Shown here one piece after another: positions 27,601-37,922 of a DNA stretch of 64,000 nt. The position numbers and the translations under genes were made by a program. The notes beneath the pieces are model-generated. The model made no database searches, had not been told where the DNA came from, and saw only the letters and a list, made by a program, of their open reading frames with translations. Origin of the DNA: Haliotis asinina (lineage: Eukaryota > Mollusca > Gastropoda > Lepetellida > Haliotidae); assembly GCF_037392515.1 (NCBI RefSeq), contig NC_090288.1:2687501-2751500 (forward strand). Reading direction: 5' to 3'. Numbering within the stretch: position 1 is the stretch's first letter; each line of letters opens with the position of its first letter.

Positions 27601-30600
27601 AGCTCATCATGAAGTTTAAGGTAGGTTCATGTTGCAGTGATATACCATTTGATTCAACATCAGAATTGAATGCCAAAAACCTTAGGCTGGTTGTTAAAGG
27701 TAACTTAAGGGATTGAGTGTTCAGTATTTGATGACTTGTTTCATTGTGGATCTTTATTAGAATCATTCTTCAGCAACCCACTCTTGTAGTATGAGGCGAC
27801 TGAGAGGATCAGGTGGTCAGGCATGTCTCTGTTCAGTAGACTCATGCTCATGATGATGATGATGGTCACTGGATTGTCTTGTCAAGACTTCATTATTTAC
27901 ATGCCACCATCATGTAGTTGGAATGTTGTGGCTTTAAACAAAATACTAACAAACATTGTGTGTGTGGTCTACTACATATGTACACTGTATGGATAGATGT
28001 TCTGGTCAGTTGTCTACATTCTTTGGAACCATTCAGATATGTTGCCTTTTGCTTGAATGGAATCGCCCAAGGGATTTTGGATTGTAATATTTCCCATCAA
28101 TCACTGCCGATCACAAGAACTGACTTTATAAAGATGAAGTTCAGACTCTGGCGACTTCATTGACATATCATAGTGGACAGCTTTGGTAGTGGTCTTTGGG
28201 TTGGCTCAGGCTTGATTGTTTATACACTGCCAGCATGTATCTTTTGCCAGGAGTATTGGTGAGTGCACCATTAAACTACGAACAAAACATAATCATGAAC
28301 CCTTGATATCTGATTTGCTGTTGTTACAGTCTGCCATTGGACCATTCCTGAGTGAGGTATTCATGCCGTTTGTGACAACGATCTTCCAAGTTCTGTCATC
28401 TCCGGCTGATGAGCGAGACCAGGAGGTTAGGGAAGAGAGGAAACTGCTGCAGCGTGGATACTACCAGTTCCTGTCTACCATTGTTACCCATGATGCACTG
28501 GAAGTCCTCCGAACTCAAGGTACGAGCTGGAAGTGTCTGTGCAGTCGTTGTCACTTACACTGAATGTGGACATAAGCTAACAGGCAGCCCGGTATTCAGC
28601 TCCTTATTGTTTTAAGTTTTATGAAGTATAGTTGAACCCCACTGTTCAAGCTCAGATATGATGAATTATTAGTTGTGTTCACGGTCTAGTCCCTCTAGAC
28701 ACTACATTTCATACCATTTTAACTTACATGTGTTAGTGAAGATACATAATAATTGAAACAAATTTAAGAGTTTCACTTTTCAGACAAATATCTGTTGTTT
28801 TGATCATGCCATATAATGTCATATTAACTGTTAATAACTTAATCATTTTGAAGATACATCTGTTATTCCTGTTTCAGACAATATGCTTCTTTATATATCA
28901 ACCTGGAGGGTGGCACAATTGATCTCATGTCCCCCAGCCTCAGCCCCAGCCCCCATTCCCAAACCCTAGCCAGCCCCAGCCCCATGATGTTACCTGGGCT
29001 TTACAGCTTATGTTGATTCGGAAAGTAAACAGTACCATGACTTCGTGTTCTAACATGGCTGCTTTGTTACAGACATGCAGAACCTGAACCAGGTGTTGAT
29101 GTCCATCGTCCAGGGCGCCGTGGAGATGCCAGATCCTCAGGTGGGTGACCTTGATACATAGGTAAACCATCCTGACCAGTCGTCGGACACTGATCTTTAG
29201 AGACATGACACGATGAGGCATGGGTGCTCAGGCAGCTACAGCTCTTGGTGCCAGATTGCTTCCCTTAGTTCAGACAGGATCAGTCTGAATTCCAGATAAT
29301 GAATTCACAGAATTCACCCTGATAATGATCCTTGGTTTATCACCTCCATTTTGACATGTTACTATGTGCCATATTACAGAAAACATTTAGTGTCACACTT
29401 TTCTTCACCTCTCCAATTCTCATTCCTGATGGCATGTTTACTCTAATGCCTTGTCCCGTGATGTTTCAAAACTTATATCTGATGTCACCCTTCTCTGTTG
29501 TGACATTTAACACATTGGTAGAAAGCAACATCAAATTACCACTGGAACCATGTGTTCTGTTGGTGTCGCCTGTTGCAATATCAACACTGACTGACACATA
29601 CCGGACTACACTGATGTGTGCCTGGCGTGGAAACTAGTGACAGTTGTAGGGCAACTCAATACAGCTATATCACTTGTTACTGATCTTGTTGACTCTTCAG
29701 GTAGGGCATTTGTTAACAGAAATATTAGCATCAAGAATAAAGGTCCAGTTTAACAAGGCTTAGTGCTGTGGTTTAGGTGCAAGTGCTGGTATATTTCAGT
29801 CCTCCATTTTATTTCAGAGCCAGAAGTTGTGTTTCAACATCTTGAAGAAACTCATTGAGGCCTGGGGTGAGTTGAGAGTCCATATGTTGGGGAGATTTTT
29901 GTTTAACGCTGTCGATTCAGCCATTTTACTAACAAAAAAAACAGCATGGCAGAAGTTTGCTTCAGATTGTGTGCAAGTCCTGGGAAATGCTGTATTTAAT
30001 GAAGATAACACCTCCTCCTCTTTGTCTAAAGACCTTAACATGCTGATCATGATGAAGGATTATGCGGTACCTCTGGTGCCACTTGCAGCTGTGCAGCAAT
30101 ACACTAATTTAACCTCCAAATGAATAAAGATTGTACTAGACAACAAATGATTTTCCTTGGAAAATGAATCCATATGTTTGTATGAACCCTGTAAAATGAA
30201 TCCATATGTTTGTATGAACCCTGTGTAGTGGAATACAGTGATCCATCTTGATTCATGTCCCTGGCATGTTTCAGGCGGTAACAATGGCATTGTGGGATTC
30301 CTTGACTTCCTCTACAAGAGTATAATTCCAGCCTGTTTCCTGGCACCGATGAAACCAACCTTTGACCTCACTGACGGTCAAACAGCACTAGTGAGTTATC
30401 AGTTGTCAATGATATATCATACATTACTGTTGTCAATCCATATCACCTTAATGACAACCAAACCTTCGCTGTGTAGATAGTAGCGTGTTCATCAGTTAAT
30501 TAATAAAACAAAACCAGTTATTGACAAAAGTGTAAATGTGATGTCACATCAATGAGTTTGATAGACACAAAGATTTGTGCTTCCTGGCTGCTAGGTTTGT

Positions 30601-33039
30601 GTTAGACATTGTTGACAAATATGATCCAGTAGATTGAGGTTTTGAGATATGCATAGTTGTGTCCCTTGGCATATTAGGCATTGTGATCGTGGCTTCGCAT
30701 CCCAGGTCGCAATATCATATTCCCAAGTTTGTCAGCACCAAACTAATAAATTTGGGTTTCACCAAAGTGGACCTGTGTCATTTCATGATTCTTAAATTAA
30801 CCGTTGTGTTGTAACAGAAATTCTTTTCAAAGCTGAAGAAAACTGACCTTGTTTGCACTCACTCACTTACACTGGTGTTGCTGTTGTTTCAGGCTCTAGG
30901 TGAATGTGCCATGTGCTTGAAGAGCATCTTTGACAAGAGGGTATGTTCAGTTGTAATCATGATAATGTTATCTGTCTGCATTTATATATCCACAAACATT
31001 TTCTGGAAATGCTGTTTCTGAGGTATACTTATTTGCCAGCATAGTAAAACATATGAATCATTTCACATACTGGGCTCAGCATCAAACTATTTGCGATCTC
31101 CCTTAACTTCTACACAGTCAGTCTTTATGGATCTCTTTTACCCAAGCCTTGGAGTGTGAAGCATAATGACCTGAGCTTGGTACAGAATTGTACTGACAGT
31201 ACAGATTTTCACAAGACTCTGGCTTAGGACTAGCTGATGTTACCTGTATCAGGTATTCAGGTTGTAATGACCAAGTGTCATGTTGTTATCTGTCCATGAA
31301 CTGACATGTTTTGTTTGGTTACACAGGGAGAAGAGTCCCTGAACTACCTGCAGTCAGAGTACTTCCCTACTCTCAACGTCAACCCAGAGCTCACACAGGT
31401 AATGAATAGGAGGCGATCAGCTGGTTAAACAATTCTTTTGGACATTCGGAGTCTGGGTTTCATTCTCCACTTAAGAACCATATGTGAATATCAGTTCTTG
31501 AGTCCTTGCCCAGTCTAAGTAAACTTAGTCTCAGTGCTTTTAAACTCCACTACTGAGTCTAACAAAACCTTATGGGAGGTCGCGTCAGGTAACCTTTGAG
31601 ATTGACCAATAAGAACACAGCTTACTAAATCGCGAAAGTGGACATTCGCATATACATTTTGAACTTTTACCTCAGAAAGGTTTGTATCCGAACGATTGTG
31701 AATACTATTTTCCATACGATCGCTACGGGGTAATACACATGGAGCATGCTAGATTACTGTCAACAGTGAGTAAACAGTTGCTGAAAATAGCATTTTTGTC
31801 AATATTCAAGGATGTCAGCTTGCTTGTCAGTGAGCTAATGCTAACCATGTCATCAAAAAGCCCTAAGCATATATACTGCAGGCCAAATACCTGTGTTTTA
31901 TGCAGATTTTCGTTTATTGAAGGTTCAGTGTCAGTGGCTAGCAAATTTTTTAAGTCCCGCCAAACCCTAAACAGTAGCAGTTATCTGATTGGGTAAATCC
32001 GTTCGGCCTTCTCGCGCTTGATTGGACAGTCGTAGGTCACTCAAGGGTTACCTGACGCGACCTCCTAGGTTTTGTTAGACTCAGTAGTGGAGTGTAACTA
32101 AGAGTACTAAGACTAAGTTTACTTAGACTCAGTAGTGGAGCGTAACTAAGAGTACTAAGACTAAGTTTACTTAGACTCAGTAGTGGAGTGTAACTAAGAG
32201 TACTAAGAGTACTAAGACTAGTTTACTTAGACTGAGTCCTTGCCATGAATGCTACTGCCATAAACACCTCGTCATCAAATCAGTTAACTTCCCTGACTCA
32301 CTCCATCTCACTCAATGAGAAAACAGTTTAGGACGCTTTCTTTACATTTACGTAAGAATAAAGAGATGGGCAATTTCTATGAATCTTGATAATTATTAAA
32401 CAGTATGTTCATTTTTATAATTTTCTTTGTTGCAGGAATTTTGTCAGGCTTTGAGGGCAGACCAGAAAACTTTTAGGAACTATTTAAAAGTAAGTGTTAA
32501 AAACATTACGAGAAAGGAGAAAAGTTGGTGTGAGTTGAGTTTTGAGGTATATAATGATGGCTGTCTTGGTGTGATGGAATTAAATGGTTTCTGCATAATT
32601 AGATACCTTGGAAGATAATTGGACCCACAGTGATTGAATCAGTGATGAAATGTTCTGAATCAAGGATGGATTTAGTCCCCAACAGATGATGCATGTTGTA
32701 TGAGGTGAACTGACACATTCGGGAAATTGATGGACGTCATGTTGTCATAACCTGTTAGTTGTTTATCATTGCTCATGACATCAATCATTGCTTTGTTGGG
32801 CCCAGAGTTGTTGATTAATTTTGGGTTCTTATGGGAAACTTTACTGAGAGCAGAACCCAATAACAACCAGTTGTTAAATTTTCTTGATGAATCTATGCAT
32901 GTTGGTGAAAATCTTCTGGTTGCCAAAACAATGCAGCAGATTCAGTTATTGAACTCTGATTTAATTTCCACCCACCTGCAGGTATTTCATAAGTGCTGTT
33001 TGTTTGTTTCAGACTTTCTTCCTGAAGGCAAAGTCCTGA
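8777..33039 (+). CDS. XPOT: Exportin-T (tRNA exportin), 26 coding exons
   Basis: A karyopherin-beta that carries mature tRNA out of the nucleus with RanGTP. Exons: 8777-8836, 12314-12390, 14633-14689, 15102-15171, 15482-15700, 16163-16246, 18992-19261, 19770-19849, 20364-20559, 21179-21241, 22102-22173, 24749-24877, 25014-25082, 25334-25453, 25805-25899, 26086-26251, 26589-26731, 27335-27620, 28330-28519, 29073-29140, 29818-29866, 30275-30390, 30893-30940, 31327-31398, 32436-32489, 33013-33039. Every junction is GT-AG and in phase. The joined frame is 2,880 nt, 959 residues, against about 962 in human. Diagnostic stretches include LAIDSEVVDRE (exon 5), YVSWIDISLIAND (7), GEDEAMFQEYRKQLK (11), LQFFETVVRYDKFF (14) and AFLDERGFR (15). 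Residues about 90-240 correspond to the Xpo1-type N-terminal region, and the rest should fold as HEAT repeats. Exon 26 encodes only TFFLKAKS. No damage is seen. The 5' UTR and transcription start are not resolved. Confidence 0.96.
9480..9690. repeat. Degenerate CTAACCC/CCTTAA-type repeat in XPOT intron 1
   Basis: Imperfect units with TAAGGATT(G/A) and GG(G)T(A/G)CC(A/T)... recur about every 40-60 bp. They are roughly the reverse complement of the array at 4860-5010, so the two probably derive from one repeat family. Confidence 0.4.
10148..10312 (+). repeat. tRNA-derived SINE, XPOT intron 1
   Basis: Order is a box-A-like GTAGCTTAGCGGTTGAAG, a box-B-like GTTTGATTCCCC, the ACATGGG body, GTGATATTGCTGGAATATTG and an AAAACTAAAC plus ACTCAC tail. 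It is complete but diverged. Confidence 0.72.
10449..10606 (+). repeat. tRNA-derived SINE, XPOT intron 1, second copy
   Basis: It begins GGTGGGGTAGCCTAGT, carries GGGTTCATTTCCCC at the box-B position, then TGCTGGAATATTGCT and a CTCACTCACTCA tail. Box B has drifted, so transcription is unlikely. Confidence 0.72.
10885..11015 (+). repeat. XPOT-intron repeat family, core module (copy 1)
   Basis: The stretch from AGCAACATCAAATTACCACT to GCCTGGCGTGG is shared with copies at 22376, 23709 and 29334. This is the most diverged of the four clear copies. It still translates without a stop through the 38-residue core beginning SNIKLPLE. Family identity is unknown. Confidence 0.65.
11060..11275 (+). repeat. 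Second-family SINE, degraded, XPOT intron 1
   Basis: It carries the GTGGTCAGGCTTGCTGA, TTGGTTGACA and GATTACTGGATT blocks and a GGGAATATTGCAGAGTG 3' part. The order matches the better copy at 12664-12936. Confidence 0.6.
12587..12663. repeat. (TAC)n microsatellite, about 26 units
   Basis: An uninterrupted TAC trinucleotide run lies just after XPOT exon 2 and directly before a SINE. On the minus strand it reads as poly-serine, which is not a gene. Confidence 0.97.
12664..12936 (+). repeat. Second-family SINE, near full length, XPOT intron 2
   Basis: This is the best copy in the window. It starts ACCCATGAAGGTCCAGGG, then AACCCATGCTTGTCATAAAA, a duplicated GGTGACTATGCTTGTC / GTAAGAGGC unit, GTGGTCAGACTCACTGAC, ATCACTGGATTCTG, and ends CTGGAATATTGCTGAATG, CATAAAACTAAACTC and ACTCACTCAT. 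No tRNA-like boxes are obvious in its 5' head, yet its 3' end matches that of the tRNA-derived SINEs. Confidence 0.72.
14752..14870 (+). repeat. tRNA-derived SINE, internally deleted, XPOT intron 3
   Basis: It has TAGCTTAATGGCTAAAGCA (box A) and GGGTTCAATTCCCC (box B), then a shortened body with GATATTGCTGGAAT and a weak ACTTACTCAG tail. The two boxes are the best preserved in the window. It lies 62 bp after exon 3. Confidence 0.7.
16740..17270. repeat. 146-bp tandem repeat, about three units, XPOT intron 6
   Basis: The motif TTCAAGGTCACAGCGACACT starts at 16881, 17027 and 17173, exactly 146 bp apart. The second and third units are almost identical and the first is diverged. Related but decayed sequence (CAAGGTCACC..GACACTTTGACC) occurs at about 49100-49400 in TMEM43. 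Confidence 0.85.
17485..18772. mobile_element. Non-autonomous DNA transposon with TTAA ends, XPOT intron 6
   Basis: It begins TTAAAGGTCACATGCAAC (17485-17502) and ends with its exact reverse complement (18755-18772). The outermost TTAA on each side fits a TTAA target duplication, as made by piggyBac- and Kolobok-type transposases. The 1.29-kb interior encodes no transposase I can recognise, so it would depend on another copy. A G/C-rich palindrome (CCCCCAGCGCTGGGGGG) lies at about 17651-17667. The superfamily is inferred from TTAA only. Confidence 0.72.
19895..20045 (+). repeat. tRNA-derived SINE, degraded, XPOT intron 8
   Basis: The end TTTGCTGGAATATTGCTGAG is clear. The head GGGGTAACCGAGTGATTTTA is a decayed box A, and box B is largely lost. 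Confidence 0.58.
22376..22650 (+). repeat. XPOT-intron repeat family, core + right module (copy 2)
   Basis: The core (GGCAACATCAAATTACCACT onward) is followed by a right module from ACAGTTGTAGGGCAACT to GTGCAAGTGCTGGT. The right module is shared only with the copy at 29334-29793. It lies in intron 11. Confidence 0.72.
23709..24032 (+). repeat. XPOT-intron repeat family, left module + core (copy 3)
   Basis: From GGTTTATCACCTCCATTTTG through the core this copy is almost identical to 29334-29637. The left module is absent from the copies at 10885 and 22376. Both long copies can be read as one open frame of about 100 residues starting MVYHLHFDML, differing at one residue (GSN/ESN), but I do not recognise a protein. 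A decayed extra core lies at 24333-24425. Confidence 0.75.
26820..26990 (+). repeat. tRNA-derived SINE, XPOT intron 17
   Basis: It starts GGGGAGATGGGGTAGCCTGC, has a box-B-like GAGTTTCAATCCGC, then TGATATTGGTGGAATACTG, GTGTAAAACTAAACTC and a CTCACACACTCACT tail. Confidence 0.72.
27250..27325 (+). repeat. SINE 3'-tail fragment abutting XPOT exon 18
   Basis: Only the 3' part is present: CCATGATATTGCTGGAATAT, then GTGTAAAACC and CTCACTCACTCTGTCTCTC. The exon-18 acceptor ATCCAG ends at 27334, so the pyrimidine-rich stretch before it is made largely of SINE tail. Confidence 0.68.
27770..27945 (+). repeat. Second-family SINE, degraded, XPOT intron 18
   Basis: It shows CAGCAACCCACTCTTG, GATCAGGTGGTCAGGC, GGTCACTGGATTGTCTTG and a spacer ending GTAGTTGGAATGTTG. 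The order is as in the 12664-12936 copy, with a (GAT)n-like insertion. Confidence 0.58.
29334..29793 (+). repeat. XPOT-intron repeat family, all three modules (copy 5)
   Basis: This copy holds the left module of copy 3, the core, and the right module of copy 2, in that order. It is therefore the fullest form seen. It ends 24 bp before exon 21 in intron 20. Confidence 0.75.
30161..30226. repeat. 32-bp tandem duplication in XPOT intron 21
   Basis: AAAATGAATCCATATGTTTG followed by TATGAACCCTGT is present twice in tandem. It is short and probably neutral. Confidence 0.85.
31511..32234. mobile_element. Non-autonomous DNA transposon, 10-bp target duplication, XPOT intron 24
   Basis: The left end CAGTCTAAGTAAAC and right end GTTTACTTAGACTG are exact inverted repeats. 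The homology continues inward for about 80 bp (GGTTACCTGACGCGACCTCC on the right matches the reverse complement near 31574-31592). A perfect AGTCCTTGCC duplication flanks it at 31501-31510 and 32235-32244. The right end carries three tandem 48-bp units starting at 32078, 32126 and 32174, the last with a 9-bp duplication, whereas the left has one. No transposase is recognisable in the interior frame (31682-31996). A 9-11 bp duplication and long terminal repeats fit Mutator-like elements, but the superfamily is inferred. Confidence 0.85.
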
Positions 33040-36000
33040 CATGAACACAAATTATGTAGATAGGATGTCCCACAGACACAACTTTGCAATTCTATACAAG
33101 CTTTAATGTGTTGATGGAGGCAACACAAGCTCCTTACACCTTGCTCAGTGTACAGTAAACTGCAGGTCTACTAACCAAAGGCTGACAAAGCACTGCTGGG
33201 AGTTTAAATAAATCCAAACCAGTGTGCTGATTCCCAGGCTGCTCTTGATGAAGGATTGGTTGTTGAGGCAGAGATACAACCAATGACAATTCTGGCATAA
33301 TAGCTACAACTTTGTGCCTAATTATGCTTTGCCTTTCCTCTTTGACTACTGTTCTAGTCCCCATTTTTACACAAAGTATTTATATGCATAAATGTCCCAG
33401 AGACTTAAAGTGTTGTTGACATGAAGCTTTCTACAGACAGACTTTGCTGACTAATAAGAACCTATGCTTTCAAGATGTTAAGGTATCCTCTACTCGGTGA
33501 TAAAACATTTCTGATTGCTTGTAGTGTTAAACCACAGATGCAGACAAGGAACTTGTATGAATATCAGTATTATTTAAGAGATCGAAACACTGCATTGTCC
33601 TCTGAAAAAAAACCCCCAAAGATATAATTAATTACATTTTTGGGGAGGGGGAGAAGTTTATGAATCTATGAAAGTTCTTTCTTTAACTTGGTCTTTGAAT
33701 ATAGTTGAAATTGCGTGGTCACACTGTGGAATACTAAACAATGATTTTTGCAGTTTCACAGGTATAAGTTCAGACTTGTTAGTCTAGTGCGTACTATCAG
33801 AGATTAGGATTATTGTTTGATTAGTAAGGTATTCAAGAGGCTAAATTGGTGGAATTATTTAGAATGTTTATTTTCTTGTGGCATAATCTGTTCACCACAG
33901 ATGTGGTGATTAGATGAAAACTGTTGTTTCCTATCGTACCTGTTCAAAGATTTCCTGTGTGCTGATATACACCTGATAGTTACACCCTATACCTCTTTAA
34001 CAAGATGGGCAATTAGTGAGAATAGTTTGGAATACATGGAGAAGTTAGTGATCACTATCTGGGTTATTAGCCAGGTTGAACCTCTTTGTTATATGAATAT
34101 AACCACATTAATGTAAGTAGATGTTGAAAGTCTGGTAATGGGTGGTGATTGGAGACTGTAAACTGATACTACCATCATGCCGGTTTGTTGTGTGTGTACA
34201 CTGATCTAGATGAAGCTGTGAGCTTCATGTAATGAAGTTCTTACATTTTCAGAAACTTGGTACTGGGTATATTTGACATTTGTTTGTCTCATGCTACAGG
34301 TATATTGACATGAGAACTTTTGGATTTAAAAGTGAAATTGTACAAAACCTTTGTTCCATATCTCATGATCGTCTTTGATCACCTGGCATATCTCCATTAT
34401 GCCAGCTCTGAATCCACCTTCTGCTAATGGCTGAACTCGCCATCCCATCTCTCCTGTCATCAAAACAGACTTCCACTTGCTGGAAATATACCACTAATCC
34501 TAATTCCTCCTTTCAACATTAGATTGCAATAGACCTACAATGAAAAAGGTTAAAGCAAGCTGTACTGGACTTTCATCATACCTGATGACTTCTATAATTA
34601 TTGTTTTGCTGGAAATTATTTTTATGTGTGCAGTAGAGAAAGTCATTGAACTACAAGGCAGTCACAGCTTCAGACCTTTCATGTCACTTACGTAACACTG
34701 CAGCTTGTTTCAGCAATGGAAGGACAGTTCTGTTTGTTGACAGATTTTGGGCGCTATCGATGCTGAACTGGGTACTAGACAAAAGCGATGGTGGTGATTA
34801 ATCTCACCATCTGTGAGTGTAGATGTCATGTCTTTCTGTAAGGATTCTACTAGGACAGTTGTTTCTATCAGGGCTTGTTCATATCAGAGTGCCTGCTACT
34901 GTGTGAGTGAGGATGATGGTGGAAATATTACATGAATCTGCTTTTCAAAACGTGTCTCCAAACAAATTCAGTGTCAGAATTTTTCTCTCTGAAAAGAAGA
35001 TGATTTGTTCAAGCATTGCCATCATAACACTTGCTCATTATAGTGTTTCCCAGAAAATGCGACTATGCTTGTCATAAGAGGCGACTATGCTTGTCACATG
35101 TGGCGACTAACGGGATCGGGTGGTCAGGCTCGCTGACTTGGTTGACACGTCATCGGTTCCCAAATTCGCTGATTGATGCTCATGTTGTTGATCACTGGAT
35201 TGTCTGGTCCAGACTCGATTATTTAGAGACCGCCACCACATAACTGGAATATTGCTGAGTGCGGCTTAAAACTACACTCGCTCACTCACTCATAGTGTTT
35301 CACAGAGCTTGGTAGTTTGTTGCTCTTCACATCTTTCAATAGGGATCAGGCAGTTTTCTTTCCCTTTGGCAATAATATGTAACAAACCACCATCTTCGTT
35401 AGAGTTTGTAGTGTGTTGCAGTCAAAAATGTAGATTTTTACTCTAATTTTGATTCAGATCTGTTCATAATCTCTGACACATGCTTAGAAGAGATTGATAC
35501 AACTGGAATGTGATTGGTTGGTTGCAGTCATAAGTATTGTTACTTAAAAACTTCAAATGTTTGATATGCATGTAAAGTGATAGCACTTTGAAGGAATTTA
35601 TCATTACCTTTCCTTCATTAACGTGAATGCTTTGCAGATGAACTGGAATATGTTATTTATTTTGCTGTTATGTTCTCTTGTTATATGCTGACTAAGCGGT
35701 ATATTTTACCATGTCAGGCAAGTGTGTGTACAAAGTGCGGCGTGTGAATGAGTGTTTTTATACTCTGTATATGTTTGTATATAGCAATATTGAGATGCTT
35801 TCAGTCACTGTGTTATTCTCAAGACATTCTTTAGCCACCTGCCTCCCCAGCTTACAGGATGTCAGAATTTAGGATTCCATTGTTTTGGGCTTTTCCAAAT
35901 TTTAGATTCCATCAGTTTTGGTTAGGTCATATACAAGTTGCAGTTACATTTAATGTAAGTACAAATGTTCAGAATTCCTGTTCGCCAAGAAGTAAACCTA

Positions 36001-36630
36001 ATGTAAATTGTTAGTTGATTACAGAGGTACTGAAAGTATTTGTATAAATAAAAAAGACACCAATGAAATTGGTTCAAGATAACTGCTGTCTGTAAAGACA
36101 AAATTGTAAAAAGTGTATAAACTGTACCATGTACCATTTTGTAAATGAACAGACATTGATTCATGTAACAGTTGTGTAGATATGGATGATGATTGCTGAT
36201 GTTTCTGTTGAATGAGGCTGCTAGATGTCTGACAGTGTTATACAATTACATTGCTGATGGACCTGATGCTGGTGCTATTGAGAAACAAGACTACCCCGCT
36301 CAAGAAATGTTAACTAAATATTCAAATACAGAAAGCAGTTTGAAAGTAAGACATCAACACCAGAGAATATACAGTTTGGATTATACTGTCAGTCAACTCA
36401 GTCCCCAATGGACAAATAAAACCAAACAATGGTGCAGTCAAGTTTATAATTACTTGACTTGATTAACTTTGAAATTTTCAAATAGAATAAAATGTTCCAG
36501 GTAAATTTTTTAACCATCCTCGCTTTGTAATCTACATCAGATAATAAGTGAATAATAGAAAATATATATATTCATGATTCATGTTCCCATTTTGTATATT
36601 TTCACAATAAAGAGTCACTTCATTATTATC
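33040..36630 (+). other. Probable XPOT 3' UTR and 3' end
   Basis: No splice-compatible coding sequence follows the XPOT stop. The stretch is A/T-rich, contains the second-family SINE at 35045-35292 and has AATAAA signals near 36417, 36486 and 36606-36611. The last is the best candidate poly(A) signal because A-rich transcript-like sequence gives way to unrelated sequence after it. A UTR of about 3.5 kb is long, and an earlier cleavage site is possible. Confidence 0.5.
35045..35292 (+). repeat. Second-family SINE in the XPOT 3' region
   Basis: It has a duplicated CGACTATGCTTGTCA unit, CGGGTGGTCAGGCTCGCTGA, GATCACTGGATTGTCTGG and TGGAATATTGCTGAGTGC, ending CACTCGCTCACTCACTCA. It is among the least decayed copies. 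If the 3' UTR call is right, it is transcribed in sense within XPOT mRNA. Confidence 0.75.
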
Positions 36631-37172
36631 AAACCTGATGGTTCTGTTATTCCTGGTTTAGGGGTAAACCCATGTGTGGTAGACTCTTCTCTTATAGGTG
36701 TTCACATGTACATTGGTAAAACTCATTGTACATTGTCCCAGAATCAGTGATTCAAATTCAGTGTGCGTACAGGCTTGATGAAAAGGCCTTGAGATAACAT
36801 TGTCTCTTTTTGTATTGACAGACTACGACTTTTAAAGCATTGGAAACGCTTTGATTTGTTTACTCAATGTCACACTCTGCCATATTCTATCTACATGGTG
36901 TCAGGCTATGAGTACTAAGTCGGCACCAGACATGAGGATCAACCTAACCTTGGGATAGCAGTCCCACAAAAGATTTGGGAAGCGATGACATTGGTTAAAG
37001 ATCTGTTGACGATAAATATGTGAAAGCAAAATCTTGGTCGAAATCTCAATTTCTGTTGTGCGAACCATACACATCTGTGAAGATTAAGATGGCCATGGTT
37101 TCCGCAATTCCCTTTAAAGCGCTGCACACCCAAGGCTGGATCACGTGGGAGGGGATGGGTTTTGAGGATCCT

Positions 37173-37264
37173 TATTCTCGAAACGTATTTTTAAGAATTC
37201 TTAACTTTGATCGTGTTAAGAATGGGCCTACGAAGTTCGTAGGGCGACGAACGTTTCGAGAATA
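37173..37264. repeat. Nested perfect inverted repeats
   Basis: TATTCTCGAAACGT (37173-37186) pairs exactly with 37251-37264. Inside it ATTCTTAAC (37197-37205) pairs with 37215-37223, and CCTACGAA (37227-37234) with 37236-37243. The result is a stem enclosing two smaller hairpins. Confidence 0.8.
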
Positions 37265-37813
37265 CCTAGCCTTGTCTACACTTTCGACGGGTGGTCCTTG
37301 TGGACAACAGCCACATGCCTTCGATAATGACCTCGGCTCGATGTATTCTGGTACAACTCGCCCCATTACAAGTCTTTACAACACAGCACAATCAAACGTT
37401 CATTCACAATAACCAGAGACCATACAATAAATCTATTATATGGTCTCTCCAATAACAAAATCAAGTCTACTGCCATGTGGTATATCGTCCCTGACAATAA
37501 CTCTTGGCTATATTTCAACAACATGACGGTACACCACAATATTACATTTGTTTGGCGATGACATATAAAGGGGAGAATGCAAATGCACTATTCCGACGTC
37601 GAACGAACTCTTGTAGACATGGTGTGCAGGCATCTTGAAGCTAATAGGACGCCGTAGATAATTTGAATTGCGTCAATGCAATGTGATTTGAATCTTAACA
37701 ACGTACACGTTGTTTGGTGACTGCAGACTACACTATATCTGTATATCCATCATGACCCCTCAGTCTGTGACCTGTGAAGATCAGCCACCAACCCATGCTT
37801 GTTCACAAGGGGC

Positions 37814-37922
37814 TGTAACACTAAAAACTGCAATCAAAATATGTACAGTCACTAACGGGGTCTATTGAGCTAAGACCCAGTTAGTGACTGTACATACTTT
37901 GATGGCAGTTTCTAGCGTAACA
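37814..37922. repeat. Long imperfect hairpin with 50-nt arms
   Basis: The arms 37814-37863 and 37873-37922 are reverse complements with about seven mismatches around a 9-nt loop (ATTGAGCTA). The best segment is TATGTACAGTCACTAAC against its complement. It could be a very small foldback transposon or a pre-miRNA-like structure. No target duplication was found. Confidence 0.75.

Noticed and set aside
37020-37412. 130-residue frame upstream of the LTR element
   Set aside because: It crosses a cluster of perfect palindromes and shows no family motif.
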